A stretch of 64,000 nt of DNA from Phialocephala subalpina (GCA_900073065.1 FJOG01000029.1:626527-690526), one strand, 5' to 3'. Numbered from the stretch's first letter, positions 22,870-34,948 are shown. The notes: a model not told the origin generated them from the sequence alone. Program-made: numbers and translations.

Positions 22870-24543
22870 ATGAGAGTCTATAAGGAGAAAGAAATCGAAA
22901 TACCTCAAGATTTGAACCTTACAGAGCTTCTCCACCAAAGCGCCGGCAATGTCCCTCTGCCTGAATTTCACCTCATAGCTGCAGACAATCTTACGAACCG
23001 TAGCCTTACTATCGGCGAACTCAGGAGTCGTGCAGGAAGAATTGCCAGTGGCTTGAAAAAATCACTGAGCCCAACCCTAGGCGATAAATGGGCACTTATA
23101 CTACCAAATTGCGTCGAGTACATAGAATGTTTTCATGCTGTTCTATGGACTGGAGGGGTGTGCTGTCCGATCAATCACGCTTTGAAGGCTTCTGAGATTT
23201 CTCATGCGCTTGTGGTCTCACAGCCAAAGTTCATCATTGCATACGGACAAGTCATTGAGAAGGTCATCCAAAGCATCAAACTTTCCAGGAGTTCCTTGTC
23301 CCAGAAGACCGTACAGTGGCCAGAGCCCGATATTGTGACGGTTGTGCAAAAGGTACCAGGCTTCAAGCATCTCCCAGACGACTTTTTAGATGAAGAGAAG
23401 CTTTCAATCCCGCATTATATCAACACAGCAGAGCACCTGGCCTCCATTCACCTTTCATCTGGGACTACAGGCCAACCAAAAGGAGTCAAACTCACTCATT
23501 ATAACTTTGTTACAAACTGCTACCAACTCTACGCCCATGATCCCCGCCAATTTCACTCTAAGTCTCGTACCGTCGCTTTTACCCCTTTCTGTCACATCGC
23601 TATGACAACTATGCCACTTTTCATGGGCCCATGGACTGGAATGATGCACCATGCCATGCCATCTTTCAGTCTCGAAGCCTTCGGTCCGCTCGTCTCATCT
23701 GTCCGTCCCACTTCATTTCAGGGAGTCCCCTCCATAGCTCTGGCATTCGCAAACACAGACTTTACCACAAAGTTCGACTTTTCTGCAGCACAAATAATCA
23801 ATTGCGGTACTTCGATGAAACAGGAGCTGTATGACCGTCTGACCAAACGAGCGCCGTGGCAAGTCATCCAGCTTTATGGTATGACGGAAGCAAGTCCGTA
23901 TGTCGCGTACCAGAAGCTTGGAGAGAATCAAAAGTTGGGTACCGTTGGACGCCTTCTGCCCAACATTTCAGCCATGCTGAAAGTCGAGAATGCGCTGGAA
24001 GATGCCCCGGAAGGTGGACCGGGAGAATTGTGGTTGAAGGGACCGAATATCTGCTCCGGGTACACGGATGAAGAAGCTAACAAGAAAGCTTTTCCTATGA
24101 AGGGGTGGTATAATACAGGCGATGTTTGCACTATTTCCGAGTCAGGAATCTTAAGTGTGGTTGGGAGGACGAAGGAGATGATCAAGTATAAAGGTTTCCA
24201 GGTCCCTCCAACGGAGCTAGAAGCACATCTTAATTCTCATCCACAAGTGGTTGAAGCTGGTGTGAGTGCTACATGGGATGAGAGTCAGTTGACAGAGTTG
24301 CCAACGGCCTTTGTAGTGTTGGTTTCTAGTTTGAAGACGAGGGCGGAGATACTTAAGGCACTCAGGGATGTGCATACTAGCACTGATGAACTAGTGACTG
24401 GATATAAGAAGTTGCGTGGAGGGGTTTGGGCGGTGACGAGACTTCCAAAGAATGCAACAGGGAAGTTCGTAAGAAAAGAGCTGAGTTGTCACAAAACGGG
24501 CCTGTCATCTTTAAATGTTAACACGGAGAAGGAAAAGTTGTAG
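22870..24543 (+). CDS. AMP-dependent acyl-CoA synthetase/ligase (4CL-like)
   Basis: This is an adenylate-forming enzyme of the ANL superfamily, activating a carboxylic acid to acyl-AMP and then to the CoA thioester. It is a single exon of 557 residues from the ATG at 22870 (MRVYKEKEIEIP). The same frame is open upstream to 22738 but without an ATG there. Motifs in order are the phosphate loop LSSGTTGQPKGVKLTH, LYGMTEAS, YNTGDV, GRTKEMIKYKGFQVPPTELE at the domain hinge, and PKNATGKFVRKEL with the catalytic Lys. No PTS1 ends the protein. Having no introns sets it apart from its neighbours. With the divergent crotonase and the TRI12-like pump it suggests a small pathway that activates and processes an aromatic or fatty acid; the substrate cannot be read from sequence. 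Confidence 0.93.
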   Translation: MRVYKEKEIEIPQDLNLTELLHQSAGNVPLPEFHLIAADNLTNRSLTIGELRSRAGRIASGLKKSLSPTLGDKWALILPNCVEYIECFHAVLWTGGVCCPINHALKASEISHALVVSQPKFIIAYGQVIEKVIQSIKLSRSSLSQKTVQWPEPDIVTVVQKVPGFKHLPDDFLDEEKLSIPHYINTAEHLASIHLSSGTTGQPKGVKLTHYNFVTNCYQLYAHDPRQFHSKSRTVAFTPFCHIAMTTMPLFMGPWTGMMHHAMPSFSLEAFGPLVSSVRPTSFQGVPSIALAFANTDFTTKFDFSAAQIINCGTSMKQELYDRLTKRAPWQVIQLYGMTEASPYVAYQKLGENQKLGTVGRLLPNISAMLKVENALEDAPEGGPGELWLKGPNICSGYTDEEANKKAFPMKGWYNTGDVCTISESGILSVVGRTKEMIKYKGFQVPPTELEAHLNSHPQVVEAGVSATWDESQLTELPTAFVVLVSSLKTRAEILKALRDVHTSTDELVTGYKKLRGGVWAVTRLPKNATGKFVRKELSCHKTGLSSLNVNTEKEKL

Positions 24544-24958
24544 ATTCCAACAATGTCTGATAGTCAATACGGCTAGGGGCTACCAGAAGCAGTTCGATAG
24601 TATCGTAACTTTACTTCTCTCGCTAGCCTTTGACTATTAAGGTTACCTCTGCTCAATCTCGACGACCCCGGACCATCTCGCAAACCGGTGCTTGATGAAA
24701 ATTCGACGTTGCTCCGTTCTTACATCATGGGCTATTAGGAGAGGCAGAGAGAATGCACTCAACACTGTGAATTCTGGAACTTTCTCTGTTTGAAGTCAAC
24801 AAAATTCCACTTGCAGATGTCTCATGCACGGTACGTGTGCTTACCTGAAATTATCACTCTGCAGAAATCGTGATTCATCGCAGCTGAAGCTCTGCTGTGC
24901 ACCTTCTACCTGCTACAGTACCCTGCCCAGTCTCCGTAACAGCTGAACCAACATCTAC
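24544..24958. other. Intergenic, convergent 3' ends
   Basis: 415 bases between the acyl-CoA ligase stop and the end of the minus-strand NB-ARC/TPR pseudogene. Nothing recognisable beyond expected 3' UTR sequence. Confidence 0.4.
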
Positions 24959-27900
24959 TCAATCTGACTCGGAATATTCAATGAGTCGTTCATTCCGAAT
25001 AGCTTGTAGCTGTGCCCTTTTATCCTGTATCTTCTGCCAAAACTTGTCGCTAGTCCTAACCGTCTTCTTTCCTCTTCGAATACCCAGAACGACAGCCTCC
25101 AGCTCATCGCGTGTTCGAAGGCCATCGTCAATACTCTTTTGCTTTTGGTAACAGTCCAATAGGCTCCACAAAGCATCACAACGATCGGGATGTGCTCCGG
25201 TAGCTGTAGATGACTTGCGGTAATTGTCTGGTCTCGAAATATCGAGCAATATATCTTCTGCTTCGATGAATTGTTCCTGCTTCGTCAATATCAGAGCAAG
25301 CTCATTCTTGCCAGCCATAACACCCAAGTGATCTCCTCCTAGATGATCTACCGCCATTGGAATTAGTGAGCCAAGCAGACTTTCCCCTTCCTCTAGTTCG
25401 CCATGGGCGCCCTTGATGGTGCCATGATGAAGCTGTGCGAGCCCGGTGTAGGGCTGCTTGTCACCAAGTTGCCTTGTACGTTGCTCAAGTACAAACACCA
25501 TATTTCTCTCCGCCTTCTCCAGCAAGTGGTAACCAAGTTCTTCATTGTTTGCCAGAAGCTCGGTACCACGATCCCGATATGTTCTTGCCAAAGACTCCAT
25601 CGCAATCAGCGTCTTGAGATCATTGTCACCTAGCAGGTCTTTCAAACCAGAAACTGCCTTTTCGTGATGTTCTATGGCTTCTTCAAAGCGAAAGCAGTAC
25701 CAGAGCGTAATACCAAGGCGCTCCAGGGCATGAAATATAGCTGGGTCGGTCTCTGGTAGATGAGTTCTCATCCCATCAATGGCCTTTTGGTGTAAATCTA
25801 TGGATTCCTGCAATCGTCCCTGTTGGCCGCGCCCTTCACCAAGTGCATCCATGACTTTCAGCGTGCGAGGATGTTCTGGTCCTAAAGTCCCCAGACATCC
25901 TTGCAGGACCAGCTCTTGGAGATTTGCTGCCTCATTTGATTGAGATTGTAATAATAATGTACCCGCGAGTGCCAGTGTGATGTTCATTGCCCTTGGATGG
26001 TCAGGACCGCGCATCTTGTAGATGAAGTCTTTCACAGTTCGTTGGTATTTTCAGCTTCATCGAAACAGCCTAATTGAGCGTATACAAGGCTTGCTTTTTG
26101 CCATCTGTAACGCTTTCTGAGCACGAATCCCGCTTGCCTGGAGAGCTCGAGGCCATGGTATCCATATTTGCTTCTGATTGTTCGTAAACTCGGCTCGTAT
26201 AATTGTTTGACACTTCTCGACAGCACGGAGATGGGGAAGGAGTTGTGTTGGCAAGTTCGCATGCGACTCGACTGAATCGTTGAGTGGCGGAAGCAAGATA
26301 CAACGCGAAATTGTGGTTAATGCCGCTTCTCACTAGACTGCCTTATTCCTAATATTCATATGAGGCGTTTCGCGTACCCATGTGTGGACCAGTGGATGCA
26401 TTGAGTAGCTATCTGACGCATCGTGATAAGTTATCAGGGATGGTCGGGTAAGTTCCTCCAGAGCCTTGCGCAGTCAGAAGTTGAAATCATCCGAGGGAGG
26501 TGAAATCTCAGCATCTCACGGGAAAGTAGGCAAGATCGTGTGATTTCGAGTTGCGAAATAATTCTCCACTTTACGTTGGAGTATGTCGCGAAGATACTTC
26601 TGCCATGAACTTATATACCCTCCAGGCCTAGCTGGGGTTGACGCATCGTTCCTTGTGTTGTCTGTATCGTCTGCTTTATTCATTTCTTCTTGTGCCTCTA
26701 GTTCCAGCCTTGGGTACCGCACAGCTGCTATCAGAACAGCGAAAGGGATGTTCTCATGGTGAAAGAATGAGAAGAGCTGAAGTAGTTGTAGGGCATCTTT
26801 GAACCTTTGGAACTTCATCGCTTCCAGCCACGATACAAGATCTCGTAAGTTGAATATACCTTCATGTACCTGCTCATCAAGATCTCGGAGTCAGCTAGCT
26901 TCTTTTGTATATTTCGAGAGCAAATATGCATGTCTTGAGAGTGCGTTTGGAGCACAGCTGGAGTGCATCGGAGCAATGCTCTCCTAAGACAACACGAAAG
27001 AGGGAATAATTCTCCTAGAAATTGATGCTTACTCTTCCATCTCTTTCTCCTCTTCCCCATTACGACTCAATTGCTGGTTTTCACGGATCGTTTTCCAACT
27101 CCTCTCGTAGTAAGTTAGATATCTCTCCCACCCACAATACTTGTTCTTGATGGCAGCGCCTGTATGAACGAGAGCAAGTGGCAAGCATCCCAATGCTGTG
27201 GTGATGGTTGCAGCCCACTTTACTATTGGCGGCGTCGGCGCTTCAAGGCATTCGGCAGCCTTCAGTAGCAGCTGACTTGCTTCAGTATCATCTAGCTTAC
27301 TGAAGTGATAAAATCCTTGACCGATGGTGCCATATGTTTTGATAGAGGGATTCCGAGTCGTTATTATTGTGAGTCCGTGCTCACCTTCTGGAAGATATTT
27401 CTCGAGTTCCAGCTTAGGATCGTCGGCATTATTGACGAGGAGAAGCCAGGGACGCTCACTACTTGAGAGCCAACTTCTTGCAGCTCGCTCGTTCGCGTCT
27501 ATTTTGCAAAGCCTGGCGATCGTTTCAAAACTCTGTTGAGCTGTCTCTTGTGAGCTGGCGTCAATTGTGAAAACTCCCCAGAAACTAGGAGTGTTGGCCA
27601 TAAGGGAATCCCAATGTACCCAATCTTGGTGGGACATCAACATTACCGTTGTCTATTGTCTGAAGCAAATTTGCAGCAGAATTGAGTCTTTCCTGAGCCT
27701 CCCAGATCAAACACAACAAAACTTTTCAATGTAGAACCGGTCTCCAAAGAGGAGTGAGAGAGATCGAATGCATTTTTGAGCCCATCCAGGTGGGTCTTTC
27801 TCCCAGTAAAGATGGGATACACTCTTTTTAGGGTGTCGAAATACTCATACAGCCGAAGTGATGATACAATGTTTGTTGCAGAGCAAGAGAATCGTATGTC

Positions 27901-28564
27901 TATTCAGTGTCAGGTCCGTGCAACCAACTTATAAAAGCGAACTCACGGTGCCCTTCTCTTCCCGGGGAAGCTTTGATTGCAGAGCGGCTATCTGTCTGTG
28001 CAGCTGGAAGCCGAGCCTTTGGACGTTATCAGAACCTCTTTTTTGTGTAATTCCTGTGTGCATTAGCAAATTTTAGATTACTATTTGACGTACTAACAAA
28101 TCAAGCATCGTCAGGGAGGTATGAAGGCTTTGACGGTTAAGTGAAACTCGAAGACTCATATTGTTGAGCTCTCCGTCCTTCGACTGCTTTCGCAACTGCT
28201 TCCTGATGCCATCTCTCCAACCCGCGACCTTGTTTCCATGCTTTCCAGCAATGCCATCAAGCACGATTTCTAACTTCTTGGCCGTTTCTTGGCAGTCCCG
28301 TAAGTTGCTGCTAGTAATTCGCCAGAGCTCACGATCTAGATCTGGCAGTTCCTTGGCATCATCTGGCAGACTTTCAACTTCGGTTTCGTGCAAATGCTTG
28401 ATTGGCTTGTTCAGAGACTCCAAATTTTGGATTTCGCTCGACAAGGACGCGATATCGCCCTCCACCTGACCGGCTGCTTCATGCACATCCTTCAGATAAC
28501 TTCCGACCCTCTATGTAATGTCTAGTAATCCGACAACCCTGGCGGTGAAGGAGAAGTGATCCAT
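24959..28564 (-). pseudogene. Decayed NLR: SesA-like - NB-ARC - TPR
   Basis: This is a remnant of a STAND/NLR allorecognition receptor. The start is MDHFSFTARVVGLLDIT at 28564, followed at codon 18 by an in-frame TAG (28513-28511). An N-terminal helical region resembling the SesA/NACHT_N type continues to about 28080. The NB-ARC domain follows: Walker A LGGSGKTQFCCKFA near 27690, Walker B WLLLVNNADDP near 27430, and the fungal MHD-like MHPLVHTWVRE near 26390. Between 26520 and 26310 one frame continues through four stops (TGA, TGA, adjacent TAG-TGA). A frameshift near 26047-26050 breaks a TPR: with one more A the frame reads EAEKYQRTVKDF. Further shifts lie near 26840 and 26160. Kinesin-light-chain-type TPRs continue to 24959. 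Sequence error could explain some shifts but not the cluster of stops. Confidence 0.8.
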
Positions 28565-28832
28565 AACCTATTTCCTCGGCTTTGTCCGAGATACGACGGC
28601 ATTCAAAATAGTTAAGGAAGCCAAACATAGGAACGATGTGGCAACAATCTTAAATAGCAAGCGCAAGACGGAGGCGAAGTAGTTCGCTGGGATGCACCGG
28701 ACAGATAAGGGATTCCCGATCTTGCGGGGCTTGAGTCCCAGGACTGAGAGGGGTCACATAAAAGGTAATGTGTGTAACATGACACGGCAGAATGTATTTA
28801 ATCGACTACTAAGTACTTGACGTGAGAGAAGA
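28565..28832. other. Short intergenic gap
   Basis: 268 bases between the NLR relic and the 3' end of the next minus-strand gene. No feature is recognised; it would contain the relic's promoter and the fusion gene's 3' UTR. Confidence 0.4.
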
Positions 28833-31785
28833 CTAGTTTGGTACACGAGCTTTTTTATCCTTGACAGGGTCGACCTGCTTCCTTGCTGCAGGAGTAAGGT
28901 TGAGATAAAGAGGAAATACAATCATGGGAATCAATAGCCCGACCATCAAAAGCCATGCCCGTCGACATGTACTGCGATCAAGCAAGATGCCTAGTACCGA
29001 AATAACAATAGCGGCGCTCGATGAAGCAGCTAAAATTAGGACCGAGGCTGGCTTGATGCGTGAGCCGAGACCGCGGAGACATGTTCCCATCGTGGTAGGA
29101 TAGATTGGAGACTGGATGGGTCAGCATCGCCTCTGCCAGATGGTAAGGTTGTTAAGCATACGATGAAGAAAAGCACGAGCATAGTGTCTGCAACAATACC
29201 CTTCCGATCTGCTCGAAAGGCTGCAACGGCGGCGGCAACGCTGGCAAATTGGGAAAAAGCAAGAATATGCCTGGGTTTGAGAAATATCATTGCAATTGAA
29301 GCGACTAATCGGCCAGCTGTAAGACATGCTTGCGCTCCGGCTTTCGTAAGTGAGTCCATGCTATGATTGACGTACAAGTTAGTTAACAGTACCATAGAAC
29401 ATCGAATAGAATAAAGGACATTGGGTGGGGTTGAATTGTTGGCAGTTAGTGTGATCTTAAAAAAACGTCCCTTGCGTGGATTCTAGCTTTTGGAAGGAGA
29501 TCCAAGTTGTATCAAGAGTGATACTTTAGTGACAAAATAGAACTGCTCTAATGGTAACTCACTAAGAGACTTCGATCATTGCTATCGATGATTCGACTGG
29601 CTTATAGCAAAGCTGGGTAGCTATCCCAAAAGCCAGGGTTACATAAGTGACACTGAATCGTCCAATTCTCGGAGTACCGATAGAACGCCACCCCGAAGAC
29701 TGACTCGCAAGGTCCGCGTCACTATCTCTACTTAGCAGTCTCATAGGGAAAACTTGAGATGAGAGAACATACGATGCATCGGGTAGAGGTAGGTAATATA
29801 AAACCAGCATAGAGGCGATACACAAAACGGCGAGACCAAGGTATTCCCATTGGGCGATGACCAATGTGCGGGGATCACCTTGGGAACCGAAAATTGGCTC
29901 GCGAACGACGAACAGCGAAATGGTGCCACCAAGTCCACGAACAAAGTATGAAAAATTTAACCGCGCCTCGGGGAACTCTGGTCGTCCGCAGAGGGCCACA
30001 AAAGGGTTTATCCCCATCTCAAGCGTTGCAATTCCAGTGCCAACGATCAAGTTCGATATCATGAATGCGGGAAGCGATCCTAGAATGGCCGAGGGCCAGA
30101 ATATCAATACACCACAGGAATAGATGCAAAGCCCCGTGATTATTGTGGCCTTGAAACTGTACTTGGGTAGAACGATCCAACCAAATGTCGCAGGAGCTAC
30201 GAAGTAGCCGCTATTACAGGTCAGTAGTCCGATAACAATTTTTGGGTATCTAGAATCTCTAACCAGTAGTATAGAGCATATGTGACACGTATTTCAAGTT
30301 GAGTCATCTCTGAAAGTACGTTAAATTTGCAAGTAAGGTCCCAGAGGCTTCCTTCGGCAAACCCAATAATAAAGCACAGCGTGTTAATAATAATTAGCGG
30401 GTGGATGGACTGTTTGGTGCTCAAGTCTATCATACTCCCCGAGCTCGAGGACCCAACGGAGTCCCCAAATAATATTCCTGGGGACTGTGTGGTGCCTAAG
30501 TCGATGTCGCTTTGGAGAAATTGTGGAAGAGGTTCCCCTTCAGGTTCTGTGCGATTATCGGCCTGGCGATTGTTTCGCCTATCGACAAGGGTGTCTTTCC
30601 GCCATTCCATCGTCGACCCACGTTCCTCCATTTCGAACTGTTGCCTAGACGTGCTAAGAAGCTCCTGACGGGAGGTCCAGATCCAGCTTCTAAGAGGAAG
30701 ATGGCATGCCGCCCAGGATACGACTGGTTTCAAAGTAGGGATGCATGCACATGTAATACCAATGTTGACTTCAACAATAGACCACATGAGCGATTGCGAA
30801 GCATACCCTAATAAGTTAGGGAATGGCAACAGTAAAAGGGGCGTAGAAATCTTACAAAAAAAGTTTGGGTCTGTCATATTATTATCTGAGGTATCGTTCA
30901 AGTTGCCCCAATGAAGCCCCATCTGTGAGGCTTGTTGCAAGTAGGCTATGCGGACGACATCGACCGCAGTGACAAATACTCCGGTTGCTGTAAAATATGT
31001 CAAAAGTCATCATCTCTTCTTGCTTGCGTCAACCTACCAAAAACAAACACCAGCACAATCTTTTGCTTCCGAGGTATTCCAAGGCTAGTGAATATCGGTA
31101 ACGGTAGAAAGAGAATGGCAAGGTCCGTAATTATGTTGACGGGAGCTGATGCTAGGGACAGGTTCAAGATGCCGATGCACCTAGCTCCACTGGGCTGGGG
31201 ATATTGGAATGCTGCATCGATCGGAAGACATTGGATGATATTCAGGACAGTCAACACGCATCCAGCAACATTCACGACGACTAATATTGTTATTGTAGCC
31301 AGTTTAAAGAACCTTCGGGCAGCGCTTGTTAGCCTCAAGTAGAAGATTAGTATCGAAGTTTTGGTGGCCATTAGAGCCGGGTTCTGCAGTGAAGTGAGCT
31401 GGGGACGCAATGATCTCTGGAAGATAGATGACCGACATATAACACTGAAGATACATATTGCAACCGATTGAGAATTCCGCGCCAATCCATATGGATATAT
31501 TGATCATGCTTCCCTAACCCATAATGAGTTCCGAGACACATCGCAATGGACATAGCCAAGGCAATCAGCTAAGAGATGATTAGAAAGGTGCAACAATAGC
31601 AGGGAATGGAAGGTAGCTACCCAAGCTACAACAATGAAGAGGTCATCGAGAGTTGCGCGCCGAATGAGGACAAGACGTGATATGAGTCGAAGCAGGACAG
31701 TGGAGAATGAAAGGGCAACAACAGTAATGGCCACCGCAACGATGGTTCCGGGGCGGGAGTTCTCCTGGCCTGTTTCGCTCGACAT
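28833..31785 (-). CDS. SAT4/Pth11-like membrane domain fused to FucP-like MFS transporter
   Basis: This is one continuous spliced gene with two membrane modules. The N-terminal part starts MSSETGQENSRPG at 31785 and is a SAT4 (rhodopsin-like, Pth11-type) seven-helix domain. It includes ATLDDLFIVVAW, YGLGKHD, MATKTSILIFYLRL, LPLPIFTSLGIPRKQKIVLVFVF, VTAVDVVRIAYLQ and the last helix LMWSIVEVNIGITCACIPTLKP. A polar linker of about 110 residues (near 30660-30430) leads into an L-fucose-permease-like MFS (FHS) module. That module begins IIINTLCFIIGFAEGSLWD and continues GYFVAPATFGW, GTGIATLEMGINPFVALCG, and the closing helices with PIYPTTMGTCLRGLGSR. Exons join in frame at each junction I checked, including YALYYC/GYFVAP over a GTTAGA donor. 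Two junctions, near 31420 and 29400-29570, are uncertain. The layout suggests a transporter-receptor (transceptor-like) or a coupled sensor and permease. Confidence 0.78.
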
Positions 31786-33279
31786 GATGTTATGACGAGA
31801 GTTAGTTGCGGGAGGCCAGAAGAGATGCAGGACTCTGCGTCGATATTTCTGCAATCCATAACTCTACCCTCTGTTGGCTCGAGATGCAAAAATTGACAAG
31901 TCAAATTCCTTTGGCGACGCTAACGTGGAACACTGTTCGGTACTGGGGGGCAGGTCCCGCCGGGTTCTTCCCATGCCGCATTGTGGGAAATCAATGCCGC
32001 ATTTTTCACTATCAATACGAACTCGGGAAACGTGGCTGGCGGGGGCCATCAGCCGAGCCGACCAGAACGCCAACCGATGCCACCCCTCAGACGCTCGCGA
32101 AAAAGGATGTCGTCCTAAATCTAAATGCGCGACGCCCACTTTGTAATCTTAATTCTCGAGGGTCAAGATTCGCATGTCTGTGTACTCAGGCACGGCCAAG
32201 CTGGGGCCCCGCTCTTTCCCCCCTCCTTGATTTCTCATCCTGAATTTCTCCAGTTTTCTCCCTCAATTTCCACCGTATGTTGAATTCGTTGGTTCGTTTC
32301 CTGGGGATGGACCCCGTCTCATGCCATGATCTCGGGACCAATCGGACCAAAACCGAGTAGTCGTGTCACGGAATATCCCACTGGCATGGTACATGGTCGC
32401 TGCCACATAACATTTTTTTTTGTCGCACAGCTGAAGCGGTCTGGCGATACTGCCAGAAATTTACGATTCGGGATCGTCGACTCACAGCGCCACAAAGGGC
32501 TGTGCCCTTGATTACTCGATATCTTATAGCTGTCTTATTGGAAAGTCGGACATATTATTATTCCTGAGCTCTAAGTGAACCATCTAAGACCTACCAAATG
32601 CAAAGTATTATATGAAACTTTTAATATAATTATATTATTTAAATTTTTTTTATAAAATTAATTATTAAATACTTACGTAAATTCACATTCTCTTAACTAT
32701 ACTAAGAAAAAATAGGACTGCGAGACTAAGCCTTATATAAGTTAATACCAAAAACTGATATCAACCTTCGTATTTGCGGGATTACTTCTCTTCGTAATAT
32801 TTGATATTTTGGTGATGGCAGAAAAGCCGGCAGAAAAAGGCGGTGACAAACATTATTCCCTGAACCTCCGTAGGAGCGTTGTCCGAGACTCAACCCGTTT
32901 CTTTGTTTGATGTTCCAGGCGTTCGCTAATTCGGCAAGTGCTAAGATTCTCTCACTGGTCCCTCCCACACGGATTCGGGATCTTCGCCAAACGGACGATC
33001 CCTTACCAGGGGAGCATTCTATAGTAATTGGTGGAATCAGGCGTGCATCCAAACATTTCCCTGCAAATGCTGGACTACCTGCAATTTCGTGGTCACGAGC
33101 CCCCGTGTGAATCACATATATTATAATTATTCTCCGTCGCCGGGCCTGATCATGGAGATTGAAGATTGCATATTTCTCGGAGCAGATACCGGCATCTTTG
33201 CCATGTTTCTTTCCACAAAATGGGTTTGTCTTCTCTCTCTCTCCAGAGGCAGATTTCTTAGAATCTCCTCATCTTTAAA
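31786..33279. other. Divergent intergenic region with AT-rich patch
   Basis: About 1.5 kb between the SAT4-MFS fusion and the plus-strand lyase-like gene. Positions about 32595-32700 are extremely AT-rich (runs such as aattttttttataaaatt), resembling a RIP-decayed repeat remnant, but too short to classify. The rest shows no gene. The last 60 bases before 33280 are TC-rich, as in fungal leaders. Confidence 0.45.
32595..32700. repeat. AT-rich, possibly RIP-decayed patch
   Basis: About 100 bases almost without G or C stand out from GC-moderate surroundings. The context (other RIP relics in the window) suggests a decayed repeat fragment; no element can be identified. Confidence 0.35.
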
Positions 33280-34567
33280 ATGCGCCTCGCTCTCCCTCTC
33301 TTCACATCACTGGCCACCATCACCACAGCTGCTTTCGTCCACCCAGGACTTCTTCACACAAATACTGACTTCACTCGAATCAGTGCCAAAGTAGCAGCCG
33401 GCACCGAACCTTGGGCAACAGCATGGACGAAATTCACCGCCAGCCCCTATGCCGCCGCAACATATACCCCACCTGCAGTATCTATCATCTACCGTGGCTC
33501 GGATGGCACTCACGCCGAGAACTATCCTCTCTTATACCAGGATGTCGCGGCGGCATATGCGCTTGCCATCCGCTGGAGAGTCACCGGCATCGCCCAATAT
33601 GGAGATGCTGCGATCAGGATCTTGGATGCTTGGTCGTCGACCTTGACTGCTCTGGGTGGAAATAGTGATCTTTTCCTTGCGGCTGGGATTTATGGATATG
33701 AATTCGCGCAGGCGGGCGAGATCATGCGCTCTTATACCAGCTGGACGGGCTTTGTTCCCTTTAAGAATATGATGGTCAACGTATTCTATTCGCAAATCAA
33801 TGAGTGGTTTGTGAATCACGATGCTGGGACTTATGGACAGTATGCATTGGGAGTCTATGCCGGCTGGGACTTGTCTATGATGGCTGGTGCGGTGGCTATT
33901 GGAATCTTGGCAGATAACCAGACGATTTACGACCAAGGGGCGAATTGGTTCCTCACCGGGACAGGAAATGGGCAGGTGTTTAGGGTATGTACTTTTGAAG
34001 CACCCTCAATGTCTCGAGAAAATGCTGACTGCTGAACCAAAGGCTATCCCTTACCAGCATTGGTTCGAAAACCAGGTGATTGCACAAACCCAAGAAGCGG
34101 GCCGAGATCAAGGCCACAACATGTTGGATATTGCCTTACTCTCCATGATTGGGAAGATGGCATACAATCAAGGCAATGATTTGTTGAGTTACAACAACAG
34201 TGTCATTTCATTCGCGTACGTTGAAACCCGCCCTTCGTCCTCACCGATAGCATACTGATGTTTTCACAGTGCCGAATACGCAGCGAGATACAACCTTGGA
34301 TACGATGTCCCCTACACACCATACAACAACGGGCCGATCAACCTCCCGACTATCAGTAATGTTTCACGCGGTGATCTTCGTCCTGTATGGGAGCTGCTTT
34401 ACAACCATTACGGTGTCTTGAAGGGTAAGAATGTGACCTGGACGAAGAAATATCGTGATTTGGTTGTGAGCAGCAATGGAGGAGCTGAGGGTGGCAGCGG
34501 AGATTATGGCCCGAACAGTGGCGGTTATGACCAATTGGGCTGGGGTACACTTCTCTACACGCTATGA
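33280..34567 (+). CDS. Secreted alginate-lyase-superfamily protein
   Basis: Three exons (33280-33984, 34043-34215, 34270-34567) sum to 1176 nt, giving 391 residues. The signal peptide is MRLALPLFTSLATITTAA. The mature part is an alpha/alpha-toroid-like protein of the alginate lyase superfamily: PLLYQDVAAAYALAIRW, a Trp/Tyr-rich middle (YGQYALGVYAGWDLSMMAGAVAIG), and QEAGRDQGHNMLDIALL, whose Gln-His-Asn stretch is conserved in these fungal proteins. The C-terminal half has GGYDQLGWGTLLYTL at the very end. Relatives act on uronic-acid polysaccharides (alginate or glucuronan); the substrate here is not determined. Several NxS/T sites fit secretion. It stands alone between two sensor-type genes. 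Confidence 0.82.
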
Positions 34568-34948
34568 AACGAGACGGGGAGACCGAGTCTGGACACGAAG
34601 CGCTAGTGACATAGCTGATCTCTATTCGATCGCCACTATTTGTGATATTGGCAACAGACTATTGTGGCAGGGTTACATAAGTTTCTTAAAACCCTTTCTT
34701 GTATTAGGTAGTTTTGAGGGTAGTGCTAGTCACGTGCTCTCCAGTACATAAAGAGCTTTCTACTCTCTAACAACAATCAAGCATCCTTTTGCCCACTGTA
34801 TTTACAGGCTTATTCTACGTATGACTGATTACTCTGTGCGACGATTACTGAATTAGTCCAGCTCACTGGCTGAGACGAAGTGACTTACAGTTGGGCTTTC
34901 TCACTCTGAGACCACTGCCCTTCTACACTATTCTACAGTAAAACTTTA
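34568..34948. other. Intergenic, convergent 3' flanks
   Basis: 381 bases between the lyase-like stop and the end of the minus-strand HET-tail frame. Nothing is recognised. Confidence 0.35.
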
